Source: Strigamia acuminata (Eukaryota; Arthropoda; Chilopoda; Geophilomorpha; Linotaeniidae). From it: a DNA stretch of 64,000 nucleotides. Under the pieces are notes generated by a model that saw only the letters and a program-made list of their open reading frames with translations, searched no databases and had not been told where the DNA came from. This document shows positions 22,236-31,597 of the stretch, piece by piece (position 1 is the first letter of the stretch; every line of letters begins with the position of its first letter). The position numbers were made by a program, and so were the translations under genes. The stretch is from positions 21,755,060 through 21,819,059 of the forward strand of contig OX442314.1 in NCBI GenBank assembly GCA_949358305.1. The letters are read 5' to 3'.

Positions 22236-22808
22236 TTATTCGGGATGGCTACTTAGATCGAGCACAGCCACCTCTATTTTATTATGTGTTTGGGGTTGGG
22301 CAAAAACCGCCTTTTGCTTGGTTTTGTGATTTTGCTTCTGCGTCATCAACTGAATATCCTTTTTAGCGGTATCTTTCAGGATTGTTGCAGCTTTGTAAAC
22401 GGTCTGTCGAACTTTCTCGGGAATTTTCGGTGCTTCCATAGTATAATTTTCAATCAACTTCTGCATCAAGAGATGTGCGATTTGATTGAAACTGAGGCCA
22501 ACATCTGAAACTAGATTTGCAACAATATCACCAGTTAAAGTAAGCTTATTGTTGAAATAAGAATCGATCGGTTTTGTTAACTGAGATTTCGTTGGAGTAG
22601 AATTTTTGGGTTTCTTTGGAACATATCGAAGTTGATGAATCTTTAACAAGTGCGAATGAATCTGTTTTGTGTTGAAATCCGTTCGTTTGATGAATTTGTC
22701 TTTTGCACCATGAGGACAAAGATTGCATTCAACTGTGAATCGGTCATTTTTCAAAGGCTTGCAATGATTTAGCCATTTCGTGTAAGTTCCTTTCGCAATT
22801 AACTCCAT
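22236..22808 (-). CDS. BED zinc-finger protein, truncated hAT transposase
   Basis: A single open frame of 190 codons with no intron. The N-terminal 60 residues fit a BED finger: tryptophan at 12, Cys28-x2-Cys31 in CNLC, then His residues in HSHLLKIH. Residues about 85-150 (DIVANLVSDVGLSFNQIAHL and following) resemble the segment after the BED finger in hAT transposases. The RNase H catalytic core and dimerisation domain are absent. It sits between the converging 3' ends of lipases 2 and 3, and no terminal inverted repeats were found. It could be a relic or a retained DNA-binding protein; the uninterrupted frame in a gene-poor gap slightly favours the latter. Confidence 0.7.
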   Translation of the reverse strand: MELIAKGTYTKWLNHCKPLKNDRFTVECNLCPHGAKDKFIKRTDFNTKQIHSHLLKIHQLRYVPKKPKNSTPTKSQLTKPIDSYFNNKLTLTGDIVANLVSDVGLSFNQIAHLLMQKLIENYTMEAPKIPEKVRQTVYKAATILKDTAKKDIQLMTQKQNHKTKQKAVFAQPQTHNKIEVAVLDLSSHPE

Positions 22809-23251
22809 GTCGATCGTTATTCGAAGCTGCGGATGCGCGCCAGAGGATGAGACGATAGAGACACAATTTGCTAAATATTTATTCTGCTTTTACAACGTGC
22901 TTTTATAGCACAAAGAAACGTGAATTTGATATGACAGTTCGTAGCCGTTACGATACAATAAAGAACGTACAAATCACTTTACGACTCGTATCGTTAATTG
23001 TACGTTTTTTATTATATCTCGTGCTGAAATCTCGTTTTGACGAGACCGAGATCTCGAAACGAAAAAGACCCGAGATGAGCGAGATCTGAAAGTATAGTTT
23101 ATGCAGTTATCCTCGTAATTGGTGAAACTGATCTGACATGTTAAAATATCAAAATTATAAAATTGTTCCCTTTAATGAAACACCTTATTGTGTAAATAAC
23201 TTACTTACATTGAGGGACCTTTCATTCGTTTTGTTTAGACAATAAGCCTAA
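22809..23251. other. Gap between BED gene and lipase 3
   Basis: About 440 bp. Near 23030-23075 several TCTCG/CGAGA words (TCTCGTTTTGACGAGA, GAGATCTCG) form short inverted repeats, possibly a terminus of the hAT-like element. Nothing else recognised. Confidence 0.35.
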
Positions 23252-25016
23252 CTAATTCGAATTCCACATAGATGATAATACTGGCAAAATAGTTTCGACC
23301 AACTTCTTTGGTTCCAGAAACAAAAAATCAAGATGCGTTGTCATTTCTCCTGCCAATTGTTTCCTATATATCAAGTTAGGAAGTTGTCGACATATTATTT
23401 CAACATCAAACGGATTTGAAAATGCATCATTTGCCGAATTAATAATGGCGACTGGAATTTTAATCTTAGTCAAGTCATATTCCTTTGGAAATGCCTGTAT
23501 CAAAATTTTAGGAAATACCGAACTATGTAACTTTCATCCAAGGCTATTATTTTCTCGTTTATATAAGACCTGATTGTAGTTATCAAAGTTTTTCTCCTTG
23601 CCGTAGTCATAACCTGTCATTTTATACTTATGTGATCCCTATATTTCAGTTGATAATTAATTTCTATTAAACGTTAAAGATGTGATTAGTGTACTTGAAC
23701 CCAGTGAAATAAAAAGCGGTCAGGAACCGAGTCACTTGTGTGCACTAAATATATTGGCAGTCTTGTCTGAAAGTGAATGTAAGCTCAAATTATTATCAGA
23801 AAAAGTTTGAAAGCAATTTCTGTACTTTATTTCTTGAATTTGGATTATAGCTGTTCATGTAATGAAACCATTTTTCGCATAAGGCTGAATGTCCAATTGC
23901 CGGACACAATCTCAGTAAGAAATCGAATCTAAGATGCTTGGCTGGAAAACTAGAATCTTTATACAATTGCTTGACAATAATCTGCAAGTACAATATTTGG
24001 CGCATTATGTCACAAGGCCAGTAACTACTACAGTATTCTTGATTTTACCGGGAATCGTCGGGTTAAAGATTTTAAAATATTAATCGTAACTGAAGATGAA
24101 TATCTCAAACTACCAACAGGCGCCAGTGCTACAAAACCTTTAATCTGTAAAAATGAAATTGCAATTAATATAATCGAAAGTAATGCCAATGGATGGTAAT
24201 CGGTTTACTTTACTTTGTTATTTAATTTTTCATTTATTGACAGTGATGCAAATGTAGCGGTTGTGCCCATAGAATATCCAATTGCTAAAATTTGATTAAA
24301 TCCAGTCACATTTATGATATAATCCACAATTGTTGGTATTTCGTAAACACTCAGCTTATCCCATCTTGAATTTTGAAATACCATACAGATTAAAATGAAC
24401 TTGCGGAAACAAAAAAACCTTTACCCTATAATTTCATCTTTAGTAGCGTCATTGACTATCTTTCGAGTATAAGAGTTATCTCTGAAATTACCCATCCAAA
24501 CATCATATCCCGCATTTGCAAGTAAAAAACCTAAAAGAATACAAGAAACGTGGATATGCAGGTCCACACAGTATCGAAATAATAACTAAAAACTAATTGC
24601 AATTACCCCAACTCTCTTCTCCATTGTCGATCCACGTCGTAGAGCAAATCCAAGCGCCATGTTGTAAATATATTGGAATTCTGCTTTGGGTTTTATTATT
24701 ATTATTATTTTTACCGCTCGGTATCCTGTGAAGCGTTATTATGTAACCATCATCAGTTTGAACTGTGTGGTTTTCTGCAGGATAACCGTATAACTGAATT
24801 AAGTGTGTCTAAAAATATGGATAAAAGTTTCATTAAAAAAATTAAGTGGGCTTAATTTAGTGTACTCACAGCGTCGAGTAAAGCTTCCTTGGCCATCTTT
24901 TGATTAAATTCAGACTGGGATGAAATTGGAGGAAGGATGAAGTTGTAAAACGTTGTGCGAAAGAAATAGAATGTCAAAAGCGAAATAATAGTGTAGAGTA
25001 GAATAGTGTATTTCAT
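23252..25016 (-). CDS. Acid lipase 3 (LAL/gastric lipase family)
   Basis: Nine exons: 25016-24870, 24808-24607, 24530-24425, 24364-24214, 24144-24049, 23981-23826, 23766-23695, 23638-23570, 23494-23252; 413 aa. Signal-like N terminus (ILLYTIISLLTFYFF), entry motif [25 protein letters not shown] before the oxyanion hole, elbow GYSMGTT, acid in SANDAFSNPFDVE, His in THLDFLF. The triad is complete. Exon 2 has a run of five Asn from an AAT-type microsatellite (about 24690-24712). The donor of exon 8 is GTCTTA, weaker than its neighbours. First gene of the minus-strand trio with lipases 4 and 5, sharing all intron positions with the plus-strand pair, so all five descend from one nine-exon ancestor. 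Confidence 0.88.
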
Positions 25017-25034
25017 GTTTAGTTGAAACAAAAT

Positions 25035-25240
25035 AAGAAACAAAATATTTAAGGATGTAGTCGGTGTTCACTGCTCATTATCAATTGATAACAAAATCAG
25101 ATGGGAGTACTGAAACAATTTGCGCAGCTGGTGCATTAAAAACACATGTGAAGCCTTTTCCTATTTTTATTCGGAAGAATGCAGTTTAGAAAATAAATTA
25201 GACACGAGGAAAACATTTCAAAGGATTTCAAAAATATTTA
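25035..25240. repeat. Flank block shared with 27650-27860
   Basis: The region upstream of lipase 3 is repeated at 27650-27860: ATAAGAAA, AAG(G)ATGTA(A/G)TCGGTG, GGGAGTACTGAAACAATTTG, CAGCTGGTG and GAAAACAT/AAACATTTAT occur in order in both. This is expected if lipase plus upstream flank was duplicated as a unit. Such conserved flank may contain the lipase promoter. Confidence 0.7.
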
Positions 25241-25300
25241 TTTCTGAGCACCGAAAGAGTCGTTTGATTTGTTTCCATTACATTTTCCACTACAATCATC

Positions 25301-27142
25301 CTAATTCCACATAGTTGATAATACTGGCAAAATGGTATTGACCAATTTCTTTGGTTCGTCAAAAAAAACGCCCATATGCGTTGTCATTTCGTCTGCCAGT
25401 AGTTTTCTATATATCAAGTTGGGAAGCTTTCGACATAGTAGTTCAACGTCAAATAGATTTGATAACCCATCATTTGCTGCATATACAACTGCTACTGGCA
25501 TTTGAATTTTTGTCAAGTCGTATTCTGTTGGAATTGCCTGTATGTAAAATTTAAAGAAAAGTTTAGTAATTGCATTAGAAAAGTCGGTTTAAAATTGTTT
25601 TGTTGTTTAAAATGCTATGCCCATTTCAACTAAAAGCAGAGTAATTCGGCCGCCATTTTTTAAGTTAGTCTAAAATCCTATTTGTAGTTTATTACCTGCT
25701 TATAGTTATTAATGTTCTCTTCCCTGCCATAATCATAACCAATCATTTTATTTTTTGATGCCGCCTGAAAATAATAACATAAGAATTATATTTGATTTTC
25801 TTTGGAAAAGATTAAAAATTAGCATACTTGAAACCAATGTGGAACGAATAAGTCAGGAAGTGAATCAATTATATGGACAGCATGTATGGGCAGTCTTGTC
25901 TACAAATTAAATGTAAAATCAAATTAAACAATTTTTAGGAGCAAATTGTTTACTTGATTAATTGAATTTGGATTGTAACCGATGGTGAATTGAAGCCATA
26001 GTGCACACATGTAGGGATTTTCGATTGCTGGACACATTCTCAGTATCAAATCGGTTCTAAAGTTTCTAAAGTTTCTGGCTAGTGAATGACCATATTTATA
26101 CAATGCGCTGGCAATACTCTGTAAACAATGTAGAGTTTGGAACAAGATATGTACACACAGGTACCAATTTTTACCCCAAAATGTTCAAACATAAATTTTA
26201 AAAGCCTAAAGGAAACAGAGCTGGAATATTTGACGTTGCAAACCGGAGTTAGTGCTACAAAACCTTTTATCTAGAAGCAAGTAAAATAGATATTTAAATC
26301 ACAAAGCGATATACAACACGACTTTACTTTGTTATTTAGTTCCTTATTTACTGATAGTGCTGCAAATATTGCAGTTGTGCCCATGGAATGGCCAATTGCT
26401 AAAATTTGATTGTATCCAGTCACTTTTAAAATGTAATCCACAATTGTGGGTACTTCATGAATACTTAATTTATCCCATCTAGAATACAATAATACGGTAC
26501 ACTGGTAAACATAACAGTAATAAAGTGGTTATAATTACCCTATAACTTCATCTGTAGTACGATCGTGAAATAACTTTCGAGTATAAGAGTTATTTCTAAA
26601 ATTACCCATCCAAACATCATATCCCGCATCAGCAAGTAAAAAACCTAAAACAATACACAATAAGCTTATGTAAGAGCACATTCGTGAGCAAATAAATAGA
26701 GATGTATTTATTATTACCCCAACTATCTTCTCTATTGTCGACCCATGTTGAAGAGCAAACAAAGGCTCCATGTTGTAAATATATTGGAATTCTCCGTCGG
26801 GTTTTATTGCTATCGTTTTTACCTCTCGGGATTCTGTGAAGTGTGATTAAGAAACCATCATCAGTAACAACTGTGTGGTTTTCTGCAGGATAACCATATA
26901 ACTGAATTAAGTGTGTCTGAAAGTGGATAATATTTTAATCCAAGAGTATATACACTGGTTAAATTTAGTTTACTCACGGCGTCCAGTAAAGCTTCCTTTG
27001 CCATTAATTGGCTGATTTCAGAGTGGCTTGAAACTGGAGGAAGGATGAAATCATAAAGCAGTATGGCAATTTTACCATGAAATGTGTATAAAGTTAAAAG
27101 CATAGTAATTATGAAAAATATCAAACGGCCTGTGAATTGCAT
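25301..27142 (-). CDS. Acid lipase 4 (LAL/gastric lipase family)
   Basis: Nine exons: 27142-26978, 26916-26718, 26644-26539, 26478-26328, 26270-26175, 26118-25954, 25899-25828, 25764-25696, 25537-25301; 419 aa. Signal-like N terminus (LIFFIITMLLTLYTF), entry motif [32 protein letters not shown], nucleophile elbow GHSMGTT, acid in AANDGLSNLFDVE, His in THMGVFF. The triad is present. Compared with the GHSQGT consensus the residue after Ser is Met, as in lipases 3 and 5. An upstream in-frame ATG at 27169 would add nine residues; I prefer 27142 because it directly precedes the hydrophobic segment and matches lipase 5. Closest to lipase 5, with some introns also alignable, pointing to recent duplication. 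Confidence 0.9.
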
Positions 27143-27908
27143 TTTTGTTTGGTAGTACGTTGTTCGCACCAGAATATTTGAACTGGCCTAACATTTAAAT
27201 TGAATTGCAGCTGCTTCTTACAAGAGAAAATGATGTAATAAATTATTTGCTTATTATTTTCCTTTTGATGGAATTGCTGATTACGAATCAAAGTATATCG
27301 ATTGAAATTGCTGAGTAATTAATACAAATGTTTTTAATTCAGCTATCTCAGAAATTTGATAGTATCAACAGCAGAAATTGGCTTATTTTCGGAGCTATAT
27401 TTTACAATAAATACTGCAAGTATTAGCATGGGTATTCGGAGTTTTTGGCGTAGAACTAAGTCTTTCTCTGCACTAGGCGAGAAAACAGATGGGCTGCAAC
27501 AATCGACGTAGAGAACGGAAATTCGACTATATCTGAACATGTGGATAAAAGTTTAATATTAAAGTCTCCCTGGGCTTAATTTAATTAATGTACAAATGCA
27601 TCTTACACTGTAATTTTTAGCTACTGCTTCAAACTAATTTTTTTAATAAGAAATAATATATTTTAAGATGTAATCGGTGCTCATTGATCATTCATCATCA
27701 ATTGATATAGCATGGGAGTACTGAAACAATTTGCACAGCTGGTGTACACTTGTGAAAACCTTTTGTAATTTTAAACACAAGGAAAAGTTTTTTACATAAT
27801 TTGAAAAACATTTATTTTGGACCGGATAATTTGTGATGATCTCGATTATTTTGGAAATAAATGTATTATCTATCCCCACTTAGAAATATTTAGTACTTTT
27901 AATTACTC
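27143..27908. repeat. Intergenic block with duplicated lipase flanks
   Basis: Two duplicated segments lie here. 27340-27410 (TTTGATAGTATCAACAGCAG and following) resembles 30640-30700 upstream of lipase 5. 27650-27860 resembles 25035-25240 upstream of lipase 3. The combination is a mosaic of lipase upstream regions with no lipase exons between them. No independent gene is seen. Confidence 0.65.
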
Positions 27909-28297
27909 TGGTTTGGCATGCACCAAACCAGCCTCCTGACTTTGGCACATCTCACCCCAATTTGGCTGGGGTGAGCTACAAATTAACTATTTTGGTGCAA
28001 TAATTCCTTTGTTGCACCAAAATACGCTCATTGTGCATATCTGCTGCAGATATGAAGTGTGCTGGGCTCAAATTTAGAGTTTTGGCACATTCTTGAATTC
28101 ACAAACAAACATATACAACACATCTTGCCATTGCTCTGCCAAAATTGCAAGTATTGCCCGTGTTACGTTTGTTATGATTTGAGACATCTTGCTATCCTTG
28201 CTAAGTCAGCAAAGCCAGCGCTTTCGCCGTGTGTATCAACACAAGTTGATACATGCACTTTTGTGATTTCCCTGTAATCTCTGCTTGGGAAGCAGAG
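27909..28297. repeat. Cluster of six perfect short hairpins
   Basis: Six perfect stem-loops in 389 bp: TGGTTTGG/CCAAACCA (27909-27930, loop 6); CTCACCCCA/TGGGGTGAG (27951-27975, loop 7); TTTTGGTGCAA/TTGCACCAAAA (27990-28022, loop 11); CATATCTGC/GCAGATATG (28036-28054, loop 1); TGTATCAAC/GTTGATACA (28232-28253, loop 4); CTCTGCTT/AAGCAGAG (28279-28297, loop 3). Stems are 8-11 bp without mismatch and have different sequences, so they do not result from tandem duplication. The block lies between lipases 4 and 5 and is richer in GC than its flanks. It may be the upstream part of a retroelement long terminal repeat or an RNA-structured element. Confidence 0.75.
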
Positions 28298-28580
28298 CTC
28301 TTACTCGTCGCTGCTGCCATCGAGGACCACCATGAGCGTCTCCGGAGTCCACCATCTCCGCCACCCGAGTGAGTGAGTACGAGAGGTTCAAGACGACGTT
28401 ACCGCCATTTTCCATTGTTCATTCCTCATTATTAGTTTAGTTCATTAATATTAGTCATTATTATTATCATTCATTGTATTTATTTATTTATTTTAACCCC
28501 TAGACAACCACCAACTATTCTTTTAGGACTAAAGTCTATTAAATTAGCATCCAAACTGTGAGTTATTAACCCAGATCACA
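28298..28580. mobile_element. Possible solo-LTR-like segment
   Basis: GC-rich start (28300-28400, CGTCGCTGCTGCCATCGAGG and similar) grading into AT-rich sequence with TTATTTATTTATTT at about 28480 and TTAGGACTAAAGTCTATTAA near 28525. Taken with 27909-28297 it could be a lone LTR of about 670 bp beginning TGG and ending ACA. I see no second LTR, primer binding site, coding region or target duplication, so this remains a hypothesis. Confidence 0.3.
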
Positions 28581-28646
28581 GCGAATTGTTCAATTAATTC
28601 AGGGCATCGAATGAATCGTTCCGTTTGTTTGTATTACAATGCAATC

Positions 28647-30511
28647 CTAATTCCACATAGCTGACAATACTGGCAAAATGGTATTAACCAATTTCTGGGG
28701 TTCGTGAAACAAAATATCAGTATGCGTTGCCATTGTATCTTGAAGTAGTTTCTTAAACATCAAGTTGGGAAGCTGTCGACATAGCAGTTCAACGTCAAAT
28801 ACATTAGATAAAGCATCATTTGCTGAATATAAAACTGCCACTGGGATTTGTATTTTCGTCAGGTTGTATTCTGTTGGAATTTCCTGCATACATGAAATTT
28901 AAAGAAAAATTCAGTAACTGCATTCAAAAAGTTGATTTAGATTGCAGTGAAATATGTTTTGTTGTTAAAAACGACTGAAACCAGAGTAAATCACTGCCAT
29001 TTTTTAAGTTAGTCCAGCAGTTTGAAAATTCGCAAAGACTTTTTGGTAGTTTATTACCTGCTTATAGTTCTTAATGTTTTCTTCCCTGCCGTAATCATAA
29101 CCAATCATTTTATTTTTTAATCCTGCCTGTAAATAATAACATGAGAATTACGTTTGATTTTCTTTGAAAAAGATTAAAAATTAGCATACTTGAAACCAAT
29201 GTGGAACGAATAAGTCAGGAAATGAATCTAATCCATGGACAGCATATATGAGCAGTCTTGTCTACAAATTAAATGCAAAAGCAAATTAAACAATTATTAT
29301 ATGCAAATTGTGTACTTGGTTCAATGAATTTGGATTGTAGCCGATGCCAGAGTAATAAAATACTTTACAAATGTAAAGGTTTCTGCTTGCTGCACACATT
29401 CTCAGTAGTAAATCAGTTCTAAAATTTTTGGGTAGTAAATTACCACGTTTATACAATGCTTTGGCAAAATTCTGTAAACAATGTAGAAATTTATTGTATA
29501 ATTTATGCCCATACGGATGCTGCTATGAATTTTGTTTCACCCCAAAATGTTGAAACATAAAATTTAAACTTCTAAAGAAAATTGTGCTGGAATATCTAAT
29601 AATGCAAACTGGACTTAATGCCACAAAACCTTTTATCTATAAGCAGTCAAAATTGTTATTTAAATCACAAACTGATATACAACAGGTTTACACCATTTTA
29701 CTTTGCTATTTAGTTCCTTATTTACTGATAGTGCTGCAAATATTGCAGTTGTGCCCATGGAATGCCCAATTGCTAAAATTTGATTGTATCCAGTCACTTT
29801 TAAAATATAATCCACAATTGTGGGTACTTCATGAATACTCAATTTATCCCATCTAGAATATAATAATACGGTACATTGGTAAACATAACAGTAATAAAGT
29901 GGTTATAATTACCCCATAACCCCATCTGTATTACGATCGGGAAATAACTTTCGAGTATAAGAGTTATTTCTAAAATTACCCATCCAAACATCATATCCCG
30001 CATCAGCAAGTAAAAAACCTAAAACAATACACCATATGTATTAAGAGTACATTAGTGAGCAAATAACTAAAAACGTATTTATTATTACCCCAACTCTTTT
30101 CTCCACTGTCGACCCATGTTGAAGAGCAACCAAAGGCTCCATGTTGTAAATATATTGGAATTCTGCTTCGGGTTTTATTATTATCGTTTTTACCTCTCGG
30201 GATTCTGTGAAGTGTGATTAAGTAACCATCATCAGTAACAACTGTGTGGTTTTCTGCAGGATAACCATACAACTGAATTAAGAGTGTCTAAAATTGGATA
30301 AAATTTTAATACAAAAGTATACACTGGTTAAATTTAGTTTACTCACGGCGTCCAATAACGCTTCCTTGGCTATTATTTGATCAATTTCAGACTGAGTTGA
30401 AATAGGAGGAAGGATGAAATCATAAAGCATTTTTGCAACGTTACCACGAGATACGTAGAAAGCTAAAAGCACAGTTAGCATAAAAAATCCCAAATGGCGC
30501 GTAAATTGCAT
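28647..30511 (-). CDS. Acid lipase 5 (LAL/gastric lipase family)
   Basis: Nine exons: 30511-30347, 30287-30089, 30018-29913, 29852-29702, 29636-29541, 29471-29316, 29261-29190, 29126-29058, 28883-28647; 416 aa. Signal-like N terminus ([14 protein letters not shown]), entry motif [16 protein letters not shown], elbow GHSMGTT, acid in [13 protein letters not shown], His in THTDILF; complete triad. Exon 4 is nearly identical to that of lipase 4, while exon 6 has diverged ([12 protein letters not shown] against RMCPAIENPYMC), a pattern suggesting local gene conversion. The 3' neighbour is the hairpin cluster, and upstream lies about 1 kb without genes. Confidence 0.9.
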
Positions 30512-31597
30512 GTTTGTTTGGTAATAGCTTGTTTGGTAACACCGGAATGTTTGAGCTCTTACCATTTGAATTAAATGGAAAACGAGAGTAAATTCAATTC
30601 AAAATATAATGTGTTATGGCACAGGTGTTTAAAAAATTTGATACTATCAACAGCAGAAATAAGCTTATTTTCTATGCTATTTATTCTCCGTAAATACATA
30701 AATTCTCCTTACATAACAAATCTATTAAAGTGTGTTGATAAAGATAAATGATGGATCTTGAATCAGTAATAATCACCTCGTAACATTTATTCTGCCTACA
30801 TTTTGCTTACTAGCAGACGACACAAATTCGATTGTAACTTAGTGACTAGTAACAACAACGATTTCCATCTAGTGACACAGTTTTAATTACATACTGCTTT
30901 AACAAAGTTATCTCTTGGGATGTCTCATCTGACTTGTGAGTATCGTGGAAGTCCTATCTAGTGTATATCCCTAAATCTGCCCATAGACATCTTGGGCATC
31001 CCAATGAGCACAGGATTGCGACACAGTATGTCCTTGCCGTCCATCAACCTTCCCATTTCTTTCTTAATTACTAAAAACCTTAAATTACTGCTTTCATTTC
31101 GACATTATAGAGATTTTTAAGTTTTCAAAACTACTTGTATACATTGAATGACAGAAGTTTATTCATTTGCTTGAATTGCAATCCTAATTCCACTTGCAAT
31201 GTCGAAAATCAATTAAAATTGAACTTGAACCTTTGTAAAAACGCGTGAAGTTTAGACGCGTATATGTGAACTTATAGCTTTACAGCAACACCAGACTCGG
31301 TGCGCAGTATACACAAATGATATATGGTTTCCTGTGATATCGGAACAGGGTGTTGTAAAATAAATAAAATAAAACAAATAAATAAATTTGTTTGTCTATT
31401 TTCGGACTTTATTTTAACGCAATCAGCACTACTCTAGGTTTAATGCAACTTCGTAATACTTCAGTTGATTTGTTGTAGCTCGGTTTGTAGCCTCAGCAAC
31501 AACCAGATAAATTTAATAGAGAGAGCCCAAAATTTGATAGTTGACGGCGCCACTTGTGTGGATTCCCAAGTGACATTAATTGTTCAGTTCAAACCCA
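30512..31597. other. Gap with relic of a further lipase 3' end
   Basis: No intact gene. 30630-30700 repeats the upstream flank of lipase 4. At about 31170-31197, TTGCAATCCTAATTCCAC matches the end of the lipase exon 9/3' flank (28635-28657), where CTAATTCCAC covers the stop codon, but no other exon follows, so it is probably the scar of a lost sixth lipase. 30900-31060 is unassigned. A/T microsatellites lie at 31355-31385. Confidence 0.5.

Noticed and set aside
28059-28277. 72-codon plus-strand frame in the hairpin region
   Set aside because: It overlaps several hairpins and has random-looking composition; the structure is the stronger signal.
27909-28580. Complete LTR retrotransposon
   Set aside because: No second LTR, primer binding site, polypurine tract or gag/pol frame. 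Only a solo-LTR hypothesis is kept.
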